6,840 bases of DNA, from contig JAFOIR010000003.1 of the NCBI GenBank assembly GCA_017420625.1, forward strand, positions 1 through 6,840. The letters run 5' to 3'. The notes under the pieces were generated by a model. It searched no databases, was not told the DNA's origin, and worked only from the letters and a program-made list of their open reading frames with translations. Of the stretch, positions 1 through 5,998 are shown piece by piece; the stretch's first letter is position 1, and every line of letters begins with the position of its first letter. The position numbers and the translations under genes were made by a program. Source of the DNA: Bacillota bacterium (GTDB lineage Bacteria; Bacillota_A; Clostridia; Lachnospirales; Bianqueaceae).

Positions 1-40
1 ACACAGGAGGTTTTCATGCTTGAAGCTAAAGCTCCTGCCT

Positions 41-66
41 CCCCTGGCATAGCCAGGGGTTTATTT
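41..66 (+). terminator. Intrinsic terminator for plus-strand transcription entering from the left
   Basis: A perfect 8-bp stem, CCCCTGGC (41-48) with GCCAGGGG (52-59), closes a three-base ATA loop and is followed by TTTATTT (60-66). The T-tract is on the plus-strand side only, so it would end a transcript coming from outside the left edge. The gene it serves is not in the window. The hairpin could instead be the structured end of a mobile element or its guide RNA. Confidence 0.6.
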
Positions 67-80
67 GGATAACATCCAAA
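64..80. repeat. Short perfect inverted repeat (7-bp stem, 3-base loop)
   Basis: TTTGGAT (64-70) is exactly complementary to ATCCAAA (74-80) around an AAC loop. It begins inside the T-tract of the preceding hairpin and is the second of three consecutive hairpins between the two converging transcription directions. It is AT-rich and weak. Its role is unknown: it may extend either terminator or belong to a mobile-element end. Confidence 0.5.
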
Positions 81-114
81 CAGAGAATCCGCCCCAACGC
101 TTTGGAGCGGATTC
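76..114 (-). terminator. Probable terminator of the kinase-pdxA-MATE operon
   Basis: An 8-bp perfect stem, GAATCCGC (85-92) with GCGGATTC (107-114), continues after one mismatch with CCAA (94-97) and TTGG (102-105). On the minus strand it lies about 50 bases past the MATE stop codon and is followed by TCTGTTT, an imperfect T-tract. No other gene ends here on that strand, so it is the best candidate for the operon's end. Termination may be leaky because the T-run is interrupted. Confidence 0.5.
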
Positions 115-163
115 AGAAAAACCTGATTATTTGACCAATCTTTCACTGATCGGGACAGTTTGT

Positions 164-1525
164 CTATTCCATCTGCCTTAGGACCTTCCGGCATAGCGGG
201 ATCGCCAGGATGAAGCTTAAAACATCCGCTGCCGGCTGTGCGATCTGAACTCCGAAAAGGCCGAAGAACAAAGGAAGCAGCAGGATCATCGGGACGAAAA
301 ACAGTCCCTGTCTGGCCATTGCCACGATCGAAGCCGGTACGGCCTTGCCGATGGTTTGCAGCAGCATCGTCGACATGATCACATAGACATTCAGAACAAA
401 GACGACACACTGTGCTCGAAGCGCGACATAGCCGATTTCGATGACCATCGGATCATCGCGGAAAAGTGCAACGAGTGGCTTGGCGAAAATGAAACCAAGA
501 ACGGACAGGACTGCCAGACCGATCGAGCCGATCTTCACACAGTAATGAAACGCCTCTTTGACCCGGGCATAATTCTTCGCACCATAGTTCGTGCCGCAGA
601 CCGGCTGGAATCCCTGTCCGAAACCGATCAGCGCTGAATAAGCAAACATCGTGATCCGGGTAACGACGCCCATGGCCGCGATCGCAGCATCTGCCGCTGC
701 TGCGCCGTAGGTGCGTGCTGCCAGGTTCAGAAGGATCGTTGCAATGGAACCGATGCCTTGCCGGACCAGAGAAGGGATCCCGCCGTTCAGGATGTTTTTG
801 TAGTAATGCCAGCTCGGTGTAAAGTGCCTGATGCCGACACGTATCGCCGCTCGCTTACGGTTCAGATACAGCAGGATACAGAAGCTGACAAACTGGGAAA
901 TGATCGTTGCCAGCGCAGCTCCGGCCACACCCATGTCCATCACAAAGATCATCAGCGGATCCAGCGCGATATTCAGGATAGCTCCGGTCACGATGCCGAT
1001 CATGGCGATGGAAGCATTGCCCTGAAAACGCATGTGGTTATTCAGCACGAAGGACCCCATGATGAACGGTGCACCAAGGAAGATGATCCTGAGGTACCTG
1101 ACAGCATAGGGAAGAATGGTCTCAGTGGAACCCAGCATCCGTGAAATCGGTGCTACAAAGATAAAGCCAAAAACACTGATCAGAACCCCTACGATCAGTA
1201 CACTTACAAAACCGACCGACGCCATCTTCTTGGCATCATCAAACTCTCTGGCACCAAGCTGACGGGAAATGTAGTTGCCGGAACCATGTCCGAAGAGAAA
1301 GCTGAATGCCTGAATGAGCGCCATGACAGAAAAAGAAACGCCGACGGCCGCGGTTGCCTGTGTATCGATCCGGCCGACAAAGGCCGTGTCCACAAGATTA
1401 TAAAAACTCGTCACCAGCATACTGATGATCGTCGGCACCGACATATCCCGAATCAGCTTCGGGATCGGTGCATTCATTAGATAATCCAGTTTTTCCTGGG
1501 AATTCTTTTTCCGGTCCTGGCTCAT
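164..1525 (-). CDS. MATE-family efflux transporter (MepA/DinF-like)
   Basis: This encodes a 453-residue inner-membrane protein, the usual length for multidrug and toxic compound extrusion antiporters, which export organic cations or other small molecules in exchange for Na+ or H+. About twelve hydrophobic segments form two homologous halves (roughly residues 25-225 and 245-445). Family landmarks include PTIISMLVTSFYNLVDTAFVG near residues 31-51, a conserved ALDPLMIF segment near 187-194, and GFGQGFQPVCGTNYGA at 301-316. There is no signal peptide beyond the first membrane segment. Its ATG overlaps the pdxA stop codon (ATGA), with a modest AAGG four bases upstream, so translation is probably coupled to pdxA. 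It is the last gene of the operon. The substrate cannot be read from the sequence. Placement beside a sugar-acid pathway suggests a metabolite link, but MATE proteins are not known tetronate importers. Confidence 0.93.
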   Translation of the reverse strand: MSQDRKKNSQEKLDYLMNAPIPKLIRDMSVPTIISMLVTSFYNLVDTAFVGRIDTQATAAVGVSFSVMALIQAFSFLFGHGSGNYISRQLGAREFDDAKKMASVGFVSVLIVGVLISVFGFIFVAPISRMLGSTETILPYAVRYLRIIFLGAPFIMGSFVLNNHMRFQGNASIAMIGIVTGAILNIALDPLMIFVMDMGVAGAALATIISQFVSFCILLYLNRKRAAIRVGIRHFTPSWHYYKNILNGGIPSLVRQGIGSIATILLNLAARTYGAAAADAAIAAMGVVTRITMFAYSALIGFGQGFQPVCGTNYGAKNYARVKEAFHYCVKIGSIGLAVLSVLGFIFAKPLVALFRDDPMVIEIGYVALRAQCVVFVLNVYVIMSTMLLQTIGKAVPASIVAMARQGLFFVPMILLLPLFFGLFGVQIAQPAADVLSFILAIPLCRKVLRQME

Positions 1526-2595
1526 TTAGCCTTTCCCTTTTGCATCATGATTGCATAATCGATCGCGTTGACTAAGGAAAGCTCATTGCTGGTACCTTTG
1601 CCGGCCAGGGCAAATCCGGTTCCATGATCGACACTTGTACGGATGATCGGAAGACCAAGGGTAACGTTCACACCTTCGACTGCTTTCCAGGTCTGCTTTT
1701 CTCTGTCGTAGACAAATCCGACCGTCTTCAGCGGAATATGTCCCTGATCGTGATACATACAAACAACGATGTCATACCATCCGCCCAGTGCTTCGGAGAA
1801 TACGCTGTCGGGCGGGATCGGACCGATCGCGTTGATGCCCTCTTCCTTTGCAGCGGCGATAGCCGGACTGATCTCTTCGATCTCTTCCCGGCCGAACAAA
1901 CCGTTTTCACCGCAGTGCGGATTCAGGCCGGCAACAGCAATTTTCGGCTCTATGATCCCCATGTCGCGGCAAGCATCATAGGCGATCCGGATGACTTCCA
2001 ATACTCTTGCTTTCTTCACGCGGTCGCAGGCTTCCCGGAGAGATACATGTGTAGAAACATGGACGACTCTCAGATCATGATGTGCCAGCATCATCGTATA
2101 TTTCTTGGTATTCGTATAGGTCGCGTAGATCTCAGTATGTCCGTCGAAATGTGTATAGCCGTCTGATTTTTCGCCCTTGTAGAATTCCAGGGCTTTATTC
2201 ATGGCTTCTTTATTCAGCGCGTTGGTGCAGGTCGCATCGACCTCTCCGGCCAGAGCGAGCTCGATGACTTTTTTCACGCACTGGAATGCCGCGTTTCCGC
2301 CTTCGATGCTGACTTTTCCGATTTCAAACGTCGAAACATCTTCAATCAGATTCAGATGAAGCACATCGATGATGCCGGGTGTGAAAAGTGCGTCTGAAAC
2401 CTGATCACACTTATGAATAACGATCCCAGGCATGCCCACAAATTCCTTGGCCTGCTCAATCATCTTGACGTCGCCAACGACGATCGGACGGCAGCGGTCA
2501 TAGATATCCGCGTGAGCCAGTGCCTTGACGGTGATCTCCGGACCATTGCCGGCCGGATCGCCCATAGTGATTCCAACGATCGGTTTGTAACTCAT
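1522..2595 (-). CDS. pdxA: PdxA-family 4-phosphate dehydrogenase, probably PdxA2 (D-threonate 4-phosphate dehydrogenase)
   Basis: The cytoplasmic NAD-dependent, metal-binding PdxA family oxidises 4-hydroxythreonine-4-phosphate (vitamin B6 route) or, in the PdxA2 branch, oxidatively decarboxylates D-threonate 4-phosphate to dihydroxyacetone phosphate. The start chosen gives 357 residues. Visible motifs are ITMGDPAGNGPE (9-20), GHTE (152-155), and the three metal-ligand histidines in STHVSLRE (H183), GLNPHCGE (H227) and YHDQGH (H282). It is longer than the roughly 330 residues of E. coli PdxA, with extra residues before GHTE (about 136-150) and near 297-307. An ATG two codons earlier (2601) is only two bases from the GGAGG, whereas the ATG at 2595 is eight bases away, so 2595 is preferred. 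The kinase gene about 30 bp upstream favours PdxA2 over a B6 role; that assignment is inference. No other B6 gene is present. Confidence 0.92.
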   Translation of the reverse strand: MSYKPIVGITMGDPAGNGPEITVKALAHADIYDRCRPIVVGDVKMIEQAKEFVGMPGIVIHKCDQVSDALFTPGIIDVLHLNLIEDVSTFEIGKVSIEGGNAAFQCVKKVIELALAGEVDATCTNALNKEAMNKALEFYKGEKSDGYTHFDGHTEIYATYTNTKKYTMMLAHHDLRVVHVSTHVSLREACDRVKKARVLEVIRIAYDACRDMGIIEPKIAVAGLNPHCGENGLFGREEIEEISPAIAAAKEEGINAIGPIPPDSVFSEALGGWYDIVVCMYHDQGHIPLKTVGFVYDREKQTWKAVEGVNVTLGLPIIRTSVDHGTGFALAGKGTSNELSLVNAIDYAIMMQKGKAK

Positions 2596-2603
2596 GATCA
2601 TTT

Positions 2604-2608
2604 CCTCC
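2604..2608 (-). promoter_or_regulatory. Ribosome binding site of pdxA
   Basis: Read on the minus strand this is GGAGG. It lies eight bases from the ATG ending at 2595 and two from the ATG ending at 2601. It therefore decides for the shorter protein starting MSYKPIVG, which also matches the usual N-terminus of PdxA proteins. Confidence 0.7.
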
Positions 2609-2625
2609 AGAATATCCTATGTGTT

Positions 2626-3864
2626 TTATGATTTTTCGATCTGCTCCGTCAGATCCTGAAGAAGGCTTTCCTCTCCGAATCCACCGGATTTTGTCAGTAC
2701 ATATTGTTCAAACCCATCACCACTAAACTTCGCAAGAACGACACCCTGCGACATCTCACAGATAGGCTCCATCTCATGGATCCCGATCTTGACCATGCAT
2801 TCCTGCAGAGTATCTCCACCGATGATCATCAGGGTCCCGCCGGCTTTTTCTTCAAACAGCGCTTTGAAAAGAAGCGCCAGTGTATGAGAAATTCTCCGAC
2901 GGATCTCATCTACTGAAAAACCCAGTTCCCGTCCATATTGAACGGTTGCCTGACCTTCGCCGTCATCGATCGCATCGACAACGACGGATTCTTTATTCCG
3001 GATCTTTTCCCTGAAGATTCCAAACATCAGCTGTCCTTCGGGACTTTGCCAGAACTTATCCTGAAGTTTCTGCTCCGGTTTCAGACGAAAATGCGCAAAT
3101 CCATTCGATCTTGCAAATTCGACCTGAGAAACTGTCACCGGATTGATGCTTCCGCAGATGGCAAAGAGCGGTGTTTCCAGTTTGGGTATCGCTCTTTCAC
3201 TCACCTCTACACTCAAAAGCTCCGGCAGATATGCACCGGCACCAGCGCATCCCGCCATGATCCGAACACCCTGATCCTTCAGAGAGAGAATGATCTCATG
3301 CAGTTCTTTATCTGTTTCCGCATCGTAAACACTGATGCCTTCTTCCGCCACAATAAGATCTTCACAGTTCTTTCCTGTTACAGAAACGTCGGACTGATCA
3401 TGAATGATCTCATCGATCCGGGAGAAACGGACAGGGTTCAGAAGATCGATTCCGAAAACACTCTCCGATACCGGGACACCATCGATATAGTGAACGCCGT
3501 TTTTCGTAATGCGGCCTATGGAAGGAAATTCAGGGACAAAAGCAAGCTGTTTTTCACCAAGACCATCCACCAGTGCGGACAGTTCCGCACCGATATTGCC
3601 CCGAAGTCCGGAGTCCGTCTTTTTGAAAAACCACTCTACCCCCGAACCAACGAAAGCACGGGCAACCCGATAGACTGTACGGTACGCTTCTTCCGGGTTT
3701 AAGTGACGGGATTCGGTATCGACTACCAGTACATCGGTATCGTAAGAAGTGATATCTTTGTCCAGCCTGGTGACAACTTTGGTACGGATCCCGGATTCTG
3801 ACAGTTTGACACCGGTATCCAGCGCACCTGTAAAGTCATCCGCAATGATGAGCAGCTGTATCAT
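2626..3864 (-). CDS. Four-carbon acid sugar kinase (DUF1537 family; D-threonate kinase DtnK-like)
   Basis: The 412-residue cytoplasmic kinase phosphorylates a four-carbon sugar acid such as D-threonate, or a 3-oxo-tetronate, at C4 using ATP. The N-terminal substrate-binding domain (about 1-215) shows [12 protein letters not shown] (7-18), [12 protein letters not shown] (81-92) and [13 protein letters not shown] (111-123). The C-terminal nucleotide-binding domain (about 230-405) shows CGSINPVT (237-244), IIGGDT (347-352) and the terminal LTKSGGFG (390-397). Length is normal for the family. The start is the ATG at 3864: it has AAGGAGG eight bases upstream and leads directly into the conserved IADD motif, whereas a longer frame from 3990 would run back through the gene's own promoter. 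It is first in the operon, about 30 bp before pdxA. That pairing indicates DtnK/PdxA2; exact substrate stereochemistry cannot be read from the sequence. Confidence 0.92.
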   Translation of the reverse strand: MIQLLIIADDFTGALDTGVKLSESGIRTKVVTRLDKDITSYDTDVLVVDTESRHLNPEEAYRTVYRVARAFVGSGVEWFFKKTDSGLRGNIGAELSALVDGLGEKQLAFVPEFPSIGRITKNGVHYIDGVPVSESVFGIDLLNPVRFSRIDEIIHDQSDVSVTGKNCEDLIVAEEGISVYDAETDKELHEIILSLKDQGVRIMAGCAGAGAYLPELLSVEVSERAIPKLETPLFAICGSINPVTVSQVEFARSNGFAHFRLKPEQKLQDKFWQSPEGQLMFGIFREKIRNKESVVVDAIDDGEGQATVQYGRELGFSVDEIRRRISHTLALLFKALFEEKAGGTLMIIGGDTLQECMVKIGIHEMEPICEMSQGVVLAKFSGDGFEQYVLTKSGGFGEESLLQDLTEQIEKS

Positions 3865-3872
3865 GATACAAG

Positions 3873-3879
3873 CCTCCTT
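3873..3879 (-). promoter_or_regulatory. Ribosome binding site of the kinase gene
   Basis: The minus-strand AAGGAGG sits eight bases upstream of the ATG at 3864, an ideal spacing. It fixes the start 42 codons inside the longest open frame. Confidence 0.75.
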
Positions 3880-3900
3880 CACACATATCTGCTGTTTCCA

Positions 3901-3929
3901 ATTATAGAACAATTTTTCTTTCGTAACAA
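3901..3929 (-). promoter_or_regulatory. Sigma-A-type promoter of the kinase-pdxA-MATE operon
   Basis: On the minus strand, TTGTTA (3929-3924, 4 of 6 to the -35 consensus) is followed after exactly 17 bases by a perfect TATAAT (3906-3901). Transcription would start near 3894, giving a leader of about 30 bases before the kinase ATG. The surroundings are AT-rich. It fires away from the glnA promoter about 50 bp to the right. Confidence 0.75.
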
Positions 3930-3934
3930 CATCA

Positions 3935-3942
3935 TTGTACAA
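3935..3942. promoter_or_regulatory. Possible operator: TTGTACAA palindrome
   Basis: This perfect 8-bp palindrome lies just upstream of the kinase -35 box, centred near -45, and about 40 bp upstream of the glnA -35 box. TTGT..ACAA half-sites are common for GntR-type repressors, which often control sugar-acid genes. No regulator for the operon is encoded in the window, so the assignment is speculative; an 8-bp palindrome can occur by chance. Confidence 0.25.
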
Positions 3943-3981
3943 GAATTTTACAGGAGCCTGAAGAAACATAAAAAGAAAAAC

Positions 3982-4010
3982 TTGACACAAAAAGGAACTC
4001 GTGATAATAT
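3982..4010 (+). promoter_or_regulatory. Sigma-A-type promoter of the glnA operon
   Basis: A perfect TTGACA (3982-3987) is followed after 17 bases by TAATAT (4005-4010). The alternative -10 box, GATAAT (4003-4008), has 15-base spacing. An A-rich stretch (3961-3980) directly upstream could act as an UP-like element. The expected start near 4015-4018 leaves only a few bases before the leader hairpin at 4022. Confidence 0.75.
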
Positions 4011-4021
4011 ACCGACATGCA

Positions 4022-4073
4022 AGGCAAGGGGGCCTGGAATTCCAGGGTCCCCTTGCCTATTTTTTTATTTTTT
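4022..4073 (+). terminator. Strong intrinsic terminator in the glnA leader (probable attenuator)
   Basis: AGGCAAGGGG (4022-4031) pairs perfectly with CCCCTTGCCT (4049-4058). Inside it, the palindrome CCTGGAATTCCAGG (4033-4046) continues the stem after a small G.GT irregularity. The T-tract TTTTTTATTTTTT (4061-4073) follows two bases after the stem. There is no gene upstream on this strand for it to terminate: it lies between the glnA promoter and the glnA ribosome binding site. It would release an RNA of about 50-58 bases unless bypassed. With an ANTAR antiterminator encoded in the same operon, a regulated attenuator is the natural reading. The minus-strand side lacks a T-tract. Confidence 0.85.
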
Positions 4074-4075
4074 CC

Positions 4076-4082
4076 AGAGGAG
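4076..4082 (+). promoter_or_regulatory. Ribosome binding site of glnA
   Basis: AGAGGAG lies seven bases before the ATG at 4090 and only two bases after the leader terminator's T-tract. It sets the start 36 codons inside the longest open frame, which would otherwise be translated through the promoter and the terminator hairpin. Confidence 0.7.
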
Positions 4083-4089
4083 ACAAGCC

Positions 4090-5421
4090 ATGAGTAAGTA
4101 CACAAAGGAAGACATTATTCGCCTCGTCCAGGAAGATGACGTAGAGTTCATTCGCCTGCAGTTCACGGATATCTTTGGTCAGCTTAAAAATGTTGCCATC
4201 ACCGCCAGCCAGATCGAAAAAGCTGTCAATAACGATATCATGATCGACGGCAGTTCGATCGAAGGCTTTGTACGTATCAACGAGTCTGACCAGTACCTGT
4301 GGCCGGATCTGGACACCTTCACGATCCTGCCATGGCGTCCGCAGCATGGAAAAGTTGCTCGTATGATCTGTGATATCCACAATCCGGACGGCACCCCATT
4401 CCTGGGTGATCCGAGAGGTGTGCTGAAGAAAGCACTGAAACATGCATCCGATCTTGGCTATTCTTTCAATGTCGGTCCGGAATGTGAGTTCTTCCTGTTC
4501 CAGACCGATGAGAACGGACTTCCGACTACCACCACTTCTGACGAAGCGGGATACTTTGATCTGGGCCCTTTGGATCACGGTGAAAGCACCAGACGTGAAG
4601 TCTGTATGACGCTCGAACAGATGGGATTTGAGATCGAAGCATCCCATCATGAAGTTGCCGCCGGCCAGCACGAGATCGATTTTAAATATACCGATGCTCT
4701 GACGACTGCCGACAATATCATGACCTTCAAGCTGGCAGTCAAGACCCTGGCCCAGAAGAACGGCCTGCATGCAACCTTCATGCCCAAGCCGGTCTTCGGA
4801 ATCAACGGTTCCGGCATGCATACCAACATGAGTCTGTTCAAGGACGGCAGGAATATCTTTGCAGATCCGTCTGATGAAAAAGGTCTCAGTAAGGAAGCCT
4901 ATTCGTTTATCGCCGGCATCCTTACTCATATCAAAGGCATGGCTGCCATCACCAACCCGCTGATCAACAGCTATAAACGTCTCGTACCCGGTTATGAAGC
5001 TCCCTGTTATCTGGCCTGGAGTGCCAGCAACCGTTCAGCCCTGATCCGCATCCCGGCTGCCAGAGGAAGTGCGACCCGTGTGGAGTTAAGATGCCCGGAT
5101 CCATCCTGCAACCCGTACCTTGCTCTGGCGATCTGTCTGATGGCAGGTCTGGATGGTATTGAGAAAGGACTGACACCGCCGGATGAAATCACGGATAACA
5201 TTTTTGCCATGGACACGGCCACCCGCGAGGCCAAAAGCATTGAATCCCTGCCGGGCACACTGAAGGAAGCCATCGAGTGTCTGAAAGCGGACAGTGTTAT
5301 CTGTGATGCGCTTGGGGAGCATGTTCTCTCACAATATATTGAAGGAAAAGAAAAAGAGTGGGATGCCTACCGGACTCACGTAAGTACCTGGGAGATCTCC
5401 AGATATCTGGTAATGTATTAA
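4090..5421 (+). CDS. glnA: Glutamine synthetase, type I
   Basis: This cytoplasmic dodecameric enzyme makes glutamine from glutamate, ammonium and ATP. The 443 residues match the short GSI-alpha form of Bacillus and Clostridium. The beta-grasp N-terminal domain (about 1-105) carries [10 protein letters not shown] (53-62); R62 aligns with the residue B. subtilis uses for glutamine/AMP feedback inhibition. The catalytic domain shows GPECEFF (129-135, metal ligands E131 and E133), [12 protein letters not shown] (186-197), GSGMH (240-244), the glutamate-flap motif PGYEAP (300-305) and NRSALIRIP (314-322). The long insertion and adenylylation tyrosine of enteric GS seem absent, so activity is more likely controlled by feedback and protein partners. 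Expression appears governed by the leader terminator. The ANTAR gene starts 40 bp after the stop, with no terminator between, and glutamate synthase follows. Confidence 0.97.
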   Translation: MSKYTKEDIIRLVQEDDVEFIRLQFTDIFGQLKNVAITASQIEKAVNNDIMIDGSSIEGFVRINESDQYLWPDLDTFTILPWRPQHGKVARMICDIHNPDGTPFLGDPRGVLKKALKHASDLGYSFNVGPECEFFLFQTDENGLPTTTTSDEAGYFDLGPLDHGESTRREVCMTLEQMGFEIEASHHEVAAGQHEIDFKYTDALTTADNIMTFKLAVKTLAQKNGLHATFMPKPVFGINGSGMHTNMSLFKDGRNIFADPSDEKGLSKEAYSFIAGILTHIKGMAAITNPLINSYKRLVPGYEAPCYLAWSASNRSALIRIPAARGSATRVELRCPDPSCNPYLALAICLMAGLDGIEKGLTPPDEITDNIFAMDTATREAKSIESLPGTLKEAIECLKADSVICDALGEHVLSQYIEGKEKEWDAYRTHVSTWEISRYLVMY

Positions 5422-5446
5422 AGTCAGCAGTATAAAGCAAAACGGG

Positions 5447-5453
5447 AAGGAGG
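5447..5453 (+). promoter_or_regulatory. Ribosome binding site of the ANTAR gene
   Basis: AAGGAGG here is part of AAGGAGGTGA, an extended match to the 16S rRNA 3' end. The GTG at 5453 lies inside this element and cannot be its start, while the GTG at 5462 is eight bases downstream. The near-perfect site suggests efficient translation despite the GTG start. Confidence 0.75.
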
Positions 5454-5461
5454 TGACGGCA

Positions 5462-5992
5462 GTGGCTTGGTTCATTATTGCAGGAGGGACAGAAGAATCC
5501 CGGACATCGATCAAGGGACTGCTGTCATCTGCCGGTCTGGAAGTATATCAGGTCTGTTATTCAGCCGGTGAAGTGAAAAGGACCTTCAACCGGGTCCAGG
5601 ATGCCATACTCGTTCTGGCAGGGACATTGCCGGACAGCGGGATCGATGATCTTTGCTGGGATATCGGAGAAGGTGCCCACGTTTTGCTGATTGCCCGTTC
5701 AGCCGTGCAGGAACGTGTTTCCTTTCCTCAGATCTTTCGTCTGGAAGTTCCCTGCACCAGACAGGAGATCCTCGGTGCCTGCGAGATGCTGGAACAGCTT
5801 CACCGTATGAGCGGACCCAAACGGAGCTACGAAGACAAAGTTCTGATCAATAATGCCAAACAAGTCATGATGCGGACTCTGCATCTGCCGGAAGACGAAG
5901 CTTACCAGCGTATGCGAAATACCGCAATGAACCAACATAAAAAGCTGATCGAAATCGCCCAGGAAATACTGGACAGATCAGCAAAGGAGTAA
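5462..5992 (+). CDS. nitR: ANTAR-domain antitermination regulator with degenerate receiver domain (NitR-like)
   Basis: The 176-residue protein has a CheY-like N-terminal half (about 1-115) and a C-terminal ANTAR RNA-binding domain (about 120-172). ANTAR landmarks are the alanine of NNAKQVMM (130-137), the EDEAY segment (144-148), and RNTAM (152-156), ending in EIAQEIL. ANTAR proteins bind paired hexaloop hairpins in nascent RNA and prevent terminator formation. The receiver is degenerate: the acidic cluster after strand 1 is replaced by AGG (7-9), the phosphoacceptor aspartate position in VLAGTLPD appears to be A53, and the usual C-terminal lysine is not seen, so phosphorylation is unlikely, as in AmiR. 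It sits between glnA and glutamate synthase, as nitR does in Clostridium saccharobutylicum. The leader terminator before glnA is its probable target (inference). Starting at the GTG at 5462 is supported by the ribosome binding site. Confidence 0.88.
   Translation: MAWFIIAGGTEESRTSIKGLLSSAGLEVYQVCYSAGEVKRTFNRVQDAILVLAGTLPDSGIDDLCWDIGEGAHVLLIARSAVQERVSFPQIFRLEVPCTRQEILGACEMLEQLHRMSGPKRSYEDKVLINNAKQVMMRTLHLPEDEAYQRMRNTAMNQHKKLIEIAQEILDRSAKE
5983..5989 (+). promoter_or_regulatory. Ribosome binding site of glutamate synthase, inside the ANTAR gene's end
   Basis: AAAGGAG lies nine bases before the ATG at 5999 and falls within the last codons of the ANTAR gene. The gap between the genes is six bases, so the two are cotranscribed and probably translationally coupled. 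Confidence 0.65.
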
Positions 5993-5998
5993 AAACTC

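Noticed and set aside
16..72. An 18-codon open frame with AGGAGG five bases before its ATG
   Set aside because: It runs through the terminator hairpin at 41-59 and into the next inverted repeat, so its composition is dictated by RNA structure. With no homologous peptide recognised and no downstream gene on this strand, it is more likely fortuitous.
1624..2166. A 180-codon plus-strand open frame opposite pdxA
   Set aside because: It overlaps the conserved metal-ligand motifs of pdxA on the other strand and has no recognisable protein features.
2938..3702. A 254-codon plus-strand open frame opposite the kinase gene
   Set aside because: The minus-strand kinase carries clear family motifs throughout this stretch, and the antisense product resembles nothing known.
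3865..3990. A longer kinase start at 3990 (42 extra residues)
   Set aside because: The extension crosses the TATAAT promoter of the gene and lacks a ribosome binding site. The family motif begins right after the ATG at 3864, which has an ideal AAGGAGG.
4022..4073. The leader hairpin as an ordinary end-of-gene terminator
   Set aside because: No plus-strand gene lies upstream, and the minus-strand side lacks a T-tract and has no gene ending there.
3982..4089. A longer glnA frame starting near 3982
   Set aside because: The extra 36 codons would span the glnA promoter and leader terminator. The ATG at 4090 has a proper ribosome binding site and gives the standard GS N-terminus.
4057..4929. A 290-codon open frame on the minus strand opposite glnA
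   Set aside because: It lies wholly opposite the well-conserved glnA coding sequence and has no recognisable domain. Long antisense frames are common opposite genes with this codon use.
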